Shown: positions 1-5,582 of the stretch, in pieces | Position numbering within the stretch: the stretch's first letter is position 1 | How the letters are laid out: every line of letters begins with the position of its first letter | NCBI GenBank assembly: GCA_028290765.1 | Contig: JAQGJF010000102.1 | Coordinates: 1 to 5,582 of the forward strand | DNA length: 5,582 bases | Source: Tardiphaga sp. | Lineage (GTDB): Bacteria > Pseudomonadota > Alphaproteobacteria > Rhizobiales > Xanthobacteraceae | Direction: 5' to 3' | The notes under the pieces: model-generated | What the model was told of the DNA's origin: nothing | Databases searched by the model: none | What the model saw: the letters and a program-made list of their open reading frames with translations, nothing else | Made by a program: the position numbers and the translations under genes

Positions 1-648
1 TATGTGCTGTCGATGGTGCTGCAACTGGTGCTCGGGATCTGGCTGGCGCTGATTCTGTTCCACGCCAAGCGGCTGTCCGGCATCGTGCGCTCGCTGTTCA
101 TCTCGCCATTCATGATGCCGCCGGTGGTGGCCGCCATGATGTGGCTCGTCATCCTCGACCCGTCGCTCGGCGCGGCGAACTACATCCTGCAGGCGGTCGG
201 CTTGCCGCCGTCGGACTGGCTGGCGTCGCCGGCCTGGGTGATCCCGACCATTGCGCTGATCGACACCTGGCAATGGGCGCCCTATGTGGCGCTGATCGTG
301 CTCGGCGGCCTGCAATCGCTGCCGCCCAGCGTCTACGAGGCGGCGCAGATCGACGGCGCCTCGCCGTTTCGGACGTTCCGCCGCATCACGCTGCCGCTGC
401 TGCTCCCCACCATCGTGACCGCGGTGATCCTGCGCAGCGTCGACCTGCTGCGGTTCTTCGACATCATCTACATCACGACACAGGGCGGCCCCGGCAACGC
501 CTCGAACACGCTGAACATCTACGGCTTTCGCGTCGGCTTCGAGTTCTTCAACATCGGCTATGCCAGCGCGCTGATGCTGACGCTCACCGCGCTGGTGTTC
601 GGCGTGGTGCTGGCCTTCAACCGGCTGCGCGGCGCGGTGGCGTGGTGA
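1..648 (+). CDS. ABC sugar transporter permease, MalF/UgpA type (5' partial)
   Basis: This is one of two inner-membrane subunits of a CUT1-type carbohydrate ABC importer. The reading frame is open from base 1, so the start lies upstream; 215 residues are visible of a family length of roughly 290-310, meaning about 80-90 residues (cytoplasmic tail and first membrane helix) are missing. Hydrophobic segments lie near visible residues 1-20, 29-53, 79-101, 130-150 and 186-206. The cytoplasmic EAA loop that docks on the ATPase begins at E113 (EAAQIDGAS) and runs into the typical ITLPLLLPT segment; the periplasmic TQGGPGNAS stretch at 160-168 is typical of the UgpA/MalF group. The stop TGA is at 646-648, ten bases before the next permease gene. 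It should pair with that permease and the ATPase at 2511-3587. The family is clear; the substrate (sugar, polyol or derivative) cannot be deduced. Confidence 0.95.
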   Translation, partial: YVLSMVLQLVLGIWLALILFHAKRLSGIVRSLFISPFMMPPVVAAMMWLVILDPSLGAANYILQAVGLPPSDWLASPAWVIPTIALIDTWQWAPYVALIVLGGLQSLPPSVYEAAQIDGASPFRTFRRITLPLLLPTIVTAVILRSVDLLRFFDIIYITTQGGPGNASNTLNIYGFRVGFEFFNIGYASALMLTLTALVFGVVLAFNRLRGAVAW

Positions 649-651
649 GGG
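647..651 (+). promoter_or_regulatory. Ribosome binding site for second permease
   Basis: GAGGG lies seven bases before the ATG at 659 and overlaps the stop codon of the preceding permease gene. It supports the choice of 659 as the start and suggests coupled translation of the two permeases. Confidence 0.6.
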
Positions 652-658
652 TGGCCCG

Positions 659-1486
659 ATGACGCATGCTCCGCTGAGCGACGCCTGGATCCGCCGGCTC
701 AACACGCTGCAACTGGTATTGGCGGGCGTCTTGATCATGGCGCCGACGGTGTGGATGGTGCTGTCCTCGTTCAAGCCTTCGTTCGCGGTCACGGCCTATC
801 CGCCGACATTGATTTTCTCGCCGACGGCCGAGAACTACCAGCAGTTGATCAAGACGACGCCGTTCTTCTCCTACGCCATCAACAGCCTGATCGTGACCAC
901 CGGCTCGGCCGGCCTCGGCCTGCTGTTCGGCATTCCGGCGGCGTTCGCGGTGTCGTGGACGCGAATTTCCTGGCCCGCGGTGCTGACCTTGGCGGCGCGG
1001 ATGGCGCCGGGCACGCTGTTCCTGCTGCCCTGGTATGTGATGTTCCGCCAGGTCGGCATGATCGGGTCGTATTGGGCGCTGATTTTGAGTCACGCGGTGA
1101 TCACGCTGCCGATCGTGATCTGGGTGCTGCTGCCGTCGTTCGACAATATCCCGCGCAGCATCTTCGAAGCCGCCCAGGTCGACGGCTGCAGCGTCACCCG
1201 GATCCTGTGGCGGATCGCGCTGCCGCTGGTTGGCTCGGGGATCGCGGTCGCGGCGATCCTCTCCTTCGTGTTCTCCTGGAACTATTTTCTGTTTTCACTG
1301 GTGCTGTCCAACGGCAACAGCAAGACGCTGATCGCCGCGGCGTTCAATTTCGTCGGCGAAGGCTCGACGCAATGGGGCACGCTGATGGCCGCCGCCACGC
1401 TGATCGCGCTGCCGCCGCTGCTGCTGGCGGCGATCGTGCAGCGCTGGCTGGTGTCCGGGCTGACGCTCGGCGCGGTGAAGGGCTGA
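659..1486 (+). CDS. ABC sugar transporter permease, MalG/UgpE type
   Basis: Second membrane subunit of the CUT1-type importer, 275 residues, a normal full length for the family. Six hydrophobic segments can be seen near residues 17-37, 72-98, 104-128, 137-158, 191-213 and 240-262. The stretch PTVWMVLSSFKP (29-40), the NSLIVT segment at 75-80 and the EAA loop starting at E170 (EAAQVDGCS, then RIALPL) are standard for MalG-like permeases. The EAA loop contacts the Q-loop region of the ATPase. The ATG at 659 is preceded by a GAGGG Shine-Dalgarno sequence. It begins ten bases after the upstream permease and ends 15 bases before the dehydrogenase gene, so it is certainly in the same transcription unit. 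No signal peptide is expected; the first helix acts as the membrane anchor. The family assignment is firm, and the transported compound is unknown. Confidence 0.96.
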   Translation: MTHAPLSDAWIRRLNTLQLVLAGVLIMAPTVWMVLSSFKPSFAVTAYPPTLIFSPTAENYQQLIKTTPFFSYAINSLIVTTGSAGLGLLFGIPAAFAVSWTRISWPAVLTLAARMAPGTLFLLPWYVMFRQVGMIGSYWALILSHAVITLPIVIWVLLPSFDNIPRSIFEAAQVDGCSVTRILWRIALPLVGSGIAVAAILSFVFSWNYFLFSLVLSNGNSKTLIAAAFNFVGEGSTQWGTLMAAATLIALPPLLLAAIVQRWLVSGLTLGAVKG

Positions 1487-1489
1487 GAT

Positions 1490-1495
1490 AAAGGA
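1490..1495 (+). promoter_or_regulatory. Ribosome binding site for the dehydrogenase
   Basis: AAAGGA, six bases before the ATG at 1502, is a good Shine-Dalgarno sequence. It favours 1502 over the in-frame ATG at 1532 (residue 11). It occupies most of the 15-base gap between the permease and dehydrogenase genes, leaving no room for a separate promoter or terminator. Confidence 0.65.
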
Positions 1496-1501
1496 TACGA
1501 C

Positions 1502-2506
1502 ATGAACGCACATGCCCGACCCAATGCCACCATGGAAGCCGCCATTTTCCACGGCGGCGATCGCATCACGATCGCACGCGTGCCGATTCAGGAGATCGGC
1601 CCTGGCGAGGTGGTGTTGCGTGTGTCGCGAACGGCGCTGTGCGGTTCGGATTTCTATCGCTGGCACAAGGGCGCCGAGTTCACCGCCGGGCATGAGATTT
1701 TCGGCGTCGTCGAGCAACCCGGCCATGCCATGCATGGCTGTCGTTGTGCGGTCTATATCCCGCTGCACTGCGACCGTTGCGACGCCTGCCGGCGCGGCGA
1801 CACCCAGATGTGTCTCGAAGTGTCGTCGCTGATCGGCTGGAACCGGCCGGGCGGCTACGCCGAATATCTGCCGGTGCCGGAAAACTGCCTGCTGCCGGTG
1901 CCCGACGACATCGAGGACAGCCTGGCGCCGCTGCTGCTCGACACCATCGGCACCTCCGCGCATGCGGTGCGCTTCGTCAGCCGCGTGGTGCCGCCGCGCG
2001 CCGGCGAGCCGGTGCTGGTCACCGGCGCCGGCCCGGTCGGTCTCGGCGTGGTGCTGGCGCTCAAGAGCACCGGTTACGACAACATCTGCGTATCGGATCC
2101 GAACCAGGCACGACTCGCGATTGCGCAATCCTTCGGCGCCACAAGCCATCCGGTCGGTGACACGTCGAGGCGCTTTGCCCTGATCATGGAATGCTCCGGC
2201 GCCCATGCCGCGCGTAACCTCGGCATCGAACTGGTGCTGCCGCAAGGCGCGCTGGTGCTGGTCGGCGAAAACGCCGCACCCTGGACCATCGAGGAAGGCA
2301 AGGTGTTCCGGCGCAAGGATTTCTACATGATCCGCACCTTCTATTTTCCGATTCGAGACTTCGAACCGAACCTGGCGCTGCTGCGCCAGCACAAGGACGA
2401 ATACCGCTTATTGGTCGACGGCGAGTTCGGCCTCGCAACTTTGCCGGAGAATTTCGCGCGATTCGCCAAAGGCGAATTGATCAAGCCCGTGCTGGCGCTG
2501 GATTAG
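1502..2506 (+). CDS. Zinc-dependent MDR alcohol/polyol dehydrogenase
   Basis: A cytoplasmic medium-chain dehydrogenase of 334 residues, slightly shorter than the usual 340-360. Likely catalytic-zinc ligands are C47 (in CGSD), H64 and E65 (GHE), with D147 where related enzymes carry a further acidic residue. The structural-zinc lobe is complete: C90, C93, C96 and C104 in the canonical C-x2-C-x2-C-x7-C spacing. The Rossmann motif GAGPVG is at 175-180, and D199 at the end of the second strand favours NAD over NADP. The residues before the zinc lobe read GCRCAV (79-84) where relatives usually have GDRV, adding two cysteines. Lying between the permease and ATPase genes of one transporter, it probably oxidises the imported compound, for example polyol to ketose, or acts on the aldehyde released by the aldolase. 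The fold and cofactor class are secure; the substrate is not. Threonine or sorbitol dehydrogenase-like activity are alternatives. Confidence 0.92.
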   Translation: MNAHARPNATMEAAIFHGGDRITIARVPIQEIGPGEVVLRVSRTALCGSDFYRWHKGAEFTAGHEIFGVVEQPGHAMHGCRCAVYIPLHCDRCDACRRGDTQMCLEVSSLIGWNRPGGYAEYLPVPENCLLPVPDDIEDSLAPLLLDTIGTSAHAVRFVSRVVPPRAGEPVLVTGAGPVGLGVVLALKSTGYDNICVSDPNQARLAIAQSFGATSHPVGDTSRRFALIMECSGAHAARNLGIELVLPQGALVLVGENAAPWTIEEGKVFRRKDFYMIRTFYFPIRDFEPNLALLRQHKDEYRLLVDGEFGLATLPENFARFAKGELIKPVLALD

Positions 2507-2510
2507 TTGC

Positions 2511-3587
2511 ATGGCCTCGATCGAAATCCGCAATCTGGTCAAGAGTTTTGGCGGCTTCCCCGTCATTGCCGATTTGAACCTGCAGATCGCCGACCATGAA
2601 TTCGTGGTATTCGTCGGCCCGTCGGGCTGCGGCAAGTCGACCTTGCTGCGGATCATCGCCGGGCTCGAGCCGATTACCAGCGGCGACGTGCTGATCGGCG
2701 ACAAGAGCGTCAACGACCTGCCGGCGGCGCAGCGCAACATCGCGATGGTGTTCCAGGATTACGCGCTGTACCCGCACATGACGGTCTACGACAACATGTC
2801 CTTTGCGCTCGAATTGCGCGGGCTATCGAAGACCGAGATCGATGTGAAAGTGCGGCGCGCGGCGGCGATGCTGCATATCGAACCTTATCTCGGCCGCAAG
2901 CCCAAGGCGCTGTCCGGCGGGCAGCGTCAGCGCGTCGCGATGGGGCGGGCGATCGTTCGCGATCCGCAGGTGTTTTTATTCGACGAGCCGCTGTCGAACC
3001 TCGACGCCAAGCTGCGCAGCCAGGTTCGCGCCGAGATCAAATCGCTGTCGCAACAGCTCAAGACGACGATGATCTTCGTCACCCACGACCAGGTCGAGGC
3101 GATGACGATGGCGGATCGCATCGTTGTGCTGCAAAGCGGCACGGTGCAGCAGGTCGGCACACCGGAGCAGGTCTACGAATCTCCCACCAACCAGTTCGTC
3201 GCCGGCTTCATGGGATCGCCGACCATGAATTTCTTTGCCATCGAGCTGGAAGGCGAGAAGTGCGTGCTGAGCCACGGCCGCAGCGCGATGCCGCTCGATG
3301 ACGCGGGCCGGCGGCGGCTGCACATCGCGGGCGGCAAGGCCATCCTTGGCGTTCGCCCGGAGCATTTTGTGGTGGCCGACGGCGCGACGGATGCCATCCC
3401 GGTCGCTATCAAGCTGGTCGAGCCGCTGGGATCCGACACGTTGATCCATTTCGATCTGGCGGGCACGCCGGCGATCGCCCGTATCGCCCCCGATCTGCGG
3501 GCGAAAATCGGCGACACCATCCGGCTGCATCCGCAGCCCGGCAAGATTCATCTGTTCGATGCCGGAAATGGCCAGGTGCTGGCGTGA
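2511..3587 (+). CDS. ABC transporter ATP-binding protein, MsmK/UgpC/SmoK type
   Basis: Cytoplasmic ATPase that powers the sugar importer, 358 residues, the usual length for the MalK/UgpC group. All nucleotide-binding elements are intact: Walker A GPSGCGKST (36-44), Q-loop Q82 in FQDYALYPHM, signature LSGGQRQRV (134-142), Walker B VFLFDEP (154-160) with catalytic E159, D-loop SNLDA (162-166) and switch H192. From about residue 240 onward a TOBE/OB-type regulatory domain follows, including the GVRPEHF motif typical of this group. The start ATG is only four bases after the dehydrogenase stop and has no clear Shine-Dalgarno sequence, so initiation probably depends on ribosomes finishing the upstream gene. 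The stop overlaps the kinase start by four bases. Its partners are the two permeases encoded upstream. Some ATPases of this group serve several sugar importers, so sole use by this system is an inference. Confidence 0.96.
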   Translation: MASIEIRNLVKSFGGFPVIADLNLQIADHEFVVFVGPSGCGKSTLLRIIAGLEPITSGDVLIGDKSVNDLPAAQRNIAMVFQDYALYPHMTVYDNMSFALELRGLSKTEIDVKVRRAAAMLHIEPYLGRKPKALSGGQRQRVAMGRAIVRDPQVFLFDEPLSNLDAKLRSQVRAEIKSLSQQLKTTMIFVTHDQVEAMTMADRIVVLQSGTVQQVGTPEQVYESPTNQFVAGFMGSPTMNFFAIELEGEKCVLSHGRSAMPLDDAGRRRLHIAGGKAILGVRPEHFVVADGATDAIPVAIKLVEPLGSDTLIHFDLAGTPAIARIAPDLRAKIGDTIRLHPQPGKIHLFDAGNGQVLA

Positions 3588-4543
3588 CCCGCTCAACGCC
3601 CACGCGCGAAACGGTCTCGATGGCGGATCTGCCGACCCGCGCCGGGGAGACGCGCATCATCTGCCTCGGCCTGTCGGCGCTGGATCAGATCTGGCGCGTC
3701 GACCAATTGTTCGGCGGCGGCAGCGAAAAGATCAAAGGCGTCGAATACGTCACCATCGGCGGCGGCATGGCGGCCAATGCCGCCGTCACGGTGAGCCGTC
3801 TCGGCGGACGCGCGATGTTCTGGGGGCGCGGCGGCGCCGATGCCGCAGGCCTCGAGATGCGCCGCGCCTTCGAGGCGGACGGTGTCGACGTCGCGCAGTT
3901 CCGCCTGTTTCCCGACGGCGCATCTTCGGTCTCGGGCATTATCATCGATGCGGCGGGCGAGCGTCAGATCGTCAATTTTCGCGGCCGGTTTCCCGAAACC
4001 GCCGAATGGCTTCGGCTTGAACAGGTGGCGACGGCCTCCGCCGTGCTCGCCGACCCGCGATGGGTTGCCGGCGCCGTGGCGATGTTCGGCGCGGCGCGGC
4101 TGGCCGGCATTCCCACGGTGCTGGACGCGGATGTCGCCGATGAAGAGGTCTTCAGGGAGCTGTTGCCGCTGAGCGATCACGCGGTTTTCTCGGAGCCTGC
4201 CTTGACGCGCTTTGCAGGATCGGCGCTCGACGATGCGTTGGCCAGGGTCGCCAGCTTCGGCTGTCGTGTCGCCGCCGTCACCCGCGGCAGCAGCGGGGTC
4301 ACGTGGCGGGTCGATGGCAAAGTGCAAAGCGCGCCGGCCTTTGCGGTGAATGCCATCGACACCATCGGCGCCGGCGACGTGTTTCACGGTGCCTACGCCT
4401 TCGCGGTCGGCGCCGGCCTGCCGCTCGACGACATCATTGCCTTCGCCTCTGCCGCCGCGGCGCTGAAATGTACCCGAAGGGGCGCACGTGCCGGCATTCC
4501 GACGCTTCAAGACTGTCTCGCATTCCAGAGGAACAACCGATGA
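3584..4543 (+). CDS. PfkB-family sugar kinase, YihV-like
   Basis: ATP-dependent carbohydrate kinase of the ribokinase/PfkB fold, 319 residues. The N-terminal substrate motif GGGMAAN is at 59-65 and the second PfkB signature DTIGAGDVFHGA at 259-270, with D265 as the catalytic base and the GAGD anion hole. Compared from memory with E. coli YihV (sulfofructose kinase), several blocks match closely: VLADPRW (154-160), LSDHAVFSEP (196-205), GAGDVFHGA and AALKCTRRGARAGIP (292-306). K49, N131 and R159 align with the YihV residues I recall as contacting the sulfonate (K27, N109, R138), while N65 replaces a threonine. The GTG start at 3584 overlaps the ATPase stop (GTGA); ATG 3620 (M13) is an alternative, since the core fold begins near residue 24. 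It probably phosphorylates C1 of a ketose, feeding the adjoining aldolase. A fructose, tagatose or keto-acid kinase role remains possible. Confidence 0.92.
   Translation: MTRSTPTRETVSMADLPTRAGETRIICLGLSALDQIWRVDQLFGGGSEKIKGVEYVTIGGGMAANAAVTVSRLGGRAMFWGRGGADAAGLEMRRAFEADGVDVAQFRLFPDGASSVSGIIIDAAGERQIVNFRGRFPETAEWLRLEQVATASAVLADPRWVAGAVAMFGAARLAGIPTVLDADVADEEVFRELLPLSDHAVFSEPALTRFAGSALDDALARVASFGCRVAAVTRGSSGVTWRVDGKVQSAPAFAVNAIDTIGAGDVFHGAYAFAVGAGLPLDDIIAFASAAAALKCTRRGARAGIPTLQDCLAFQRNNR
4527..4533 (+). promoter_or_regulatory. Ribosome binding site for the aldolase
   Basis: AGAGGAA, six bases before the ATG at 4540, lies inside the last codons of the kinase gene. It fixes the aldolase start at 4540 rather than any of the in-frame upstream codons (the frame is open back to at least 4303). 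Confidence 0.7.
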
Positions 4544-5577
4544 GTACGATTGGAAAGACAAGAGGCCTCGCGCGCCTGGCCGACGCCGATGGCCACTTCC
4601 GCATGGTGGCACTCGACCAGCGCCCGCCGATGTTCGAGGCGATCGCGCAGGCGCGCAAGATACCGAAGGACCAGGTGGTCTATGCAGATGTCACCGCGGC
4701 CAAGCGCCTCCTGGTGCAGGCGCTGGCGCCGCATTGCAGTTCGATGCTGTTCGACCCGAATTTTGCCGTGCCCGCGGCGATCGACCTGTTGCCGGCGCGG
4801 TGCGGCCTGATCATGACCCTGGAAGAACACCGCGTCGAGGAAACCGTGGGCGGCCGCAAATCGCGCGCCATCGACAATTGGAGCGTGGGCAAGATCAGGG
4901 CGATGGGCGGCGATGCCGTCAAGGTGCTGGCCTGGTATCGGCCCGATGCGGAACCCGCCATCAACGCGCACCAGAAAAAATTCGTCCGTGAGATCGGCGA
5001 GCAATGCCGTGCGCACGACATCCCCTACGTGCTCGAACTGCTGGTCTATCCCTTCCTCGGCAGCGCGGGACATACCGCCGATTATGTCGAGTCGCCGGGC
5101 AAGCTGCCGTCGCTGGTGATCGACAGCGTGCGGGAGTTCGCGAAGCCGGAATACGGCGTCGACCTGTTGAAACTCGAAAGCCCGCTCGCGGCCAACGGCC
5201 TGCCGGCGCGTGATGGCGGTGCAGCGGCCAAAGCCGCGCAGAAGGAATTCGACGCGGTCGGCGAGATCTGCGCGCGGCATGGCATTCCCTGGGTGCTGCT
5301 GTCCGGCGGCGCCGATCGCGACAAATTCGAACGCGTACTCGATTACGCCTATGCCGCCGGCGCCGGCGGCTTCCTGGCCGGCCGCACCATCTGGCTCAAC
5401 GCCGTGCGCGAGAACTTTCCGGACACGAAAGCCTGCGCCAAGGCGCTGCAGCAGGACGGCGTGCAAATTCTCGAAAGCCTCAGCGCGCTGACCAAGGCCA
5501 AGGCGCCAGCCTGGACCGCGCGCTTTCCGGCGTTCGAGCAGGTCAAAGCCGAAGGCGATTTCGCGCAAAGTTATTGA
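4540..5577 (+). CDS. Class I aldolase, LacD/YihT family
   Basis: Predicted Schiff-base aldolase with a TIM-barrel fold, 345 residues. Family landmarks: DQR at 26-28 (conserved in LacD and YihT), SSMLFDP at 67-73, DAVKVLAWY with K128, LELLVY with E166, the likely Schiff-base lysine K211 in LLKLESP, LLSGG at 253-257 and the phosphate-binding AGR with R282. From memory, LacD of Staphylococcus is about 326 residues and YihT 292; overall this protein looks nearer to LacD, with a longer C-terminal tail after about residue 300. LacD splits tagatose 1,6-bisphosphate into DHAP and glyceraldehyde 3-phosphate, whereas YihT splits sulfofructose 1-phosphate into DHAP and sulfolactaldehyde. The ATG overlaps the kinase stop (ATGA), so kinase and aldolase are probably made in balance and act in sequence. 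The earlier in-frame region from 4303 is out-of-frame kinase sequence, not part of this protein. Class I aldolase is well supported; the substrate is not. Confidence 0.93.
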   Translation: MSTIGKTRGLARLADADGHFRMVALDQRPPMFEAIAQARKIPKDQVVYADVTAAKRLLVQALAPHCSSMLFDPNFAVPAAIDLLPARCGLIMTLEEHRVEETVGGRKSRAIDNWSVGKIRAMGGDAVKVLAWYRPDAEPAINAHQKKFVREIGEQCRAHDIPYVLELLVYPFLGSAGHTADYVESPGKLPSLVIDSVREFAKPEYGVDLLKLESPLAANGLPARDGGAAAKAAQKEFDAVGEICARHGIPWVLLSGGADRDKFERVLDYAYAAGAGGFLAGRTIWLNAVRENFPDTKACAKALQQDGVQILESLSALTKAKAPAWTARFPAFEQVKAEGDFAQSY

Positions 5578-5582
5578 GGCTG

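Noticed and set aside
1487..1501. Possible internal promoter between the second permease and the dehydrogenase
   Set aside because: The gap is 15 bases and mostly taken up by the ribosome binding site; no -35/-10 pair can be supported there.
1295..2392. Long antisense open frame (365 codons) opposite the dehydrogenase and the end of the second permease
   Set aside because: It mirrors real coding sequence, is rich in Arg, His and Gln, has no recognisable motif, and is the usual by-product of GC-rich codon use on the sense strand.
2973..2981. AT-rich TTT-TTA-TTC codon run in the ATPase Walker B region as a sign of transfer or a regulatory rare codon
   Set aside because: It is one isolated rare leucine codon in a conserved hydrophobic motif; the rest of the gene matches its neighbours in composition.
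4303..4539. N-terminal extension of the aldolase by 79 residues
   Set aside because: This stretch is kinase coding sequence read in another frame; its translation is Arg-rich and unlike the family, and a good ribosome binding site precedes the ATG at 4540.
3593..4612. Long antisense open frame (339 codons) opposite the kinase
   Set aside because: The sense strand holds an intact PfkB kinase with all signatures; the antisense product is low-complexity and Arg/Gly/Ala-rich with no family features.
4507..5568. Long antisense open frame (353 codons) opposite the aldolase
   Set aside because: The sense strand encodes a complete class I aldolase; the antisense translation shows no domain and has the composition of a shadow frame.
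5571..5582. Possible terminator or next-gene signal after the aldolase
   Set aside because: Only five bases follow the stop codon, too few to call a hairpin, terminator or start.

Overview
The window is a single, tightly packed, six-gene polycistronic segment, all on the + strand, with no gap between genes longer than 15 bases. GC content is high, GC-ending codons dominate, and long antisense open frames occur as shadows. This composition and the gene families suggest an alphaproteobacterium, perhaps Bradyrhizobium or a relative; that placement is inference from style, not a database match.

Layout: (1) 1-648, the C-terminal part of a MalF/UgpA-type ABC sugar permease whose 5' end lies outside the window; (2) 659-1486, a MalG/UgpE-type permease; (3) 1502-2506, a zinc-dependent medium-chain (MDR) polyol/alcohol dehydrogenase; (4) 2511-3587, an MsmK/UgpC/SmoK-type ABC transporter ATPase; (5) 3584-4543, a PfkB-family sugar kinase whose motifs resemble YihV (sulfofructose kinase); (6) 4540-5577, a class I aldolase of the LacD/YihT family. 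Genes 4/5 and 5/6 overlap by four bases (GTGA and ATGA), so translation is probably coupled. The dehydrogenase gene sits between the permease genes and the ATPase gene.

Read together, the genes encode most of an import-and-degrade pathway: uptake of a sugar, polyol or derivative by a CUT1-type ABC transporter; oxidation or reduction by the dehydrogenase; phosphorylation by the PfkB kinase; and retro-aldol cleavage, probably to dihydroxyacetone phosphate plus an aldehyde. The substrate cannot be read from the sequence. The two leading hypotheses are a polyol pathway (polyol to ketose to ketose 1-phosphate to DHAP plus aldehyde) and a variant of sulfoquinovose or other acidic-sugar catabolism, based on the YihV-like kinase and YihT/LacD-like aldolase. 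No substrate-binding protein, regulator, isomerase, promoter or terminator is visible; the binding protein and regulator probably lie upstream. No RNA genes, mobile elements, CRISPR arrays or notable repeats were seen.
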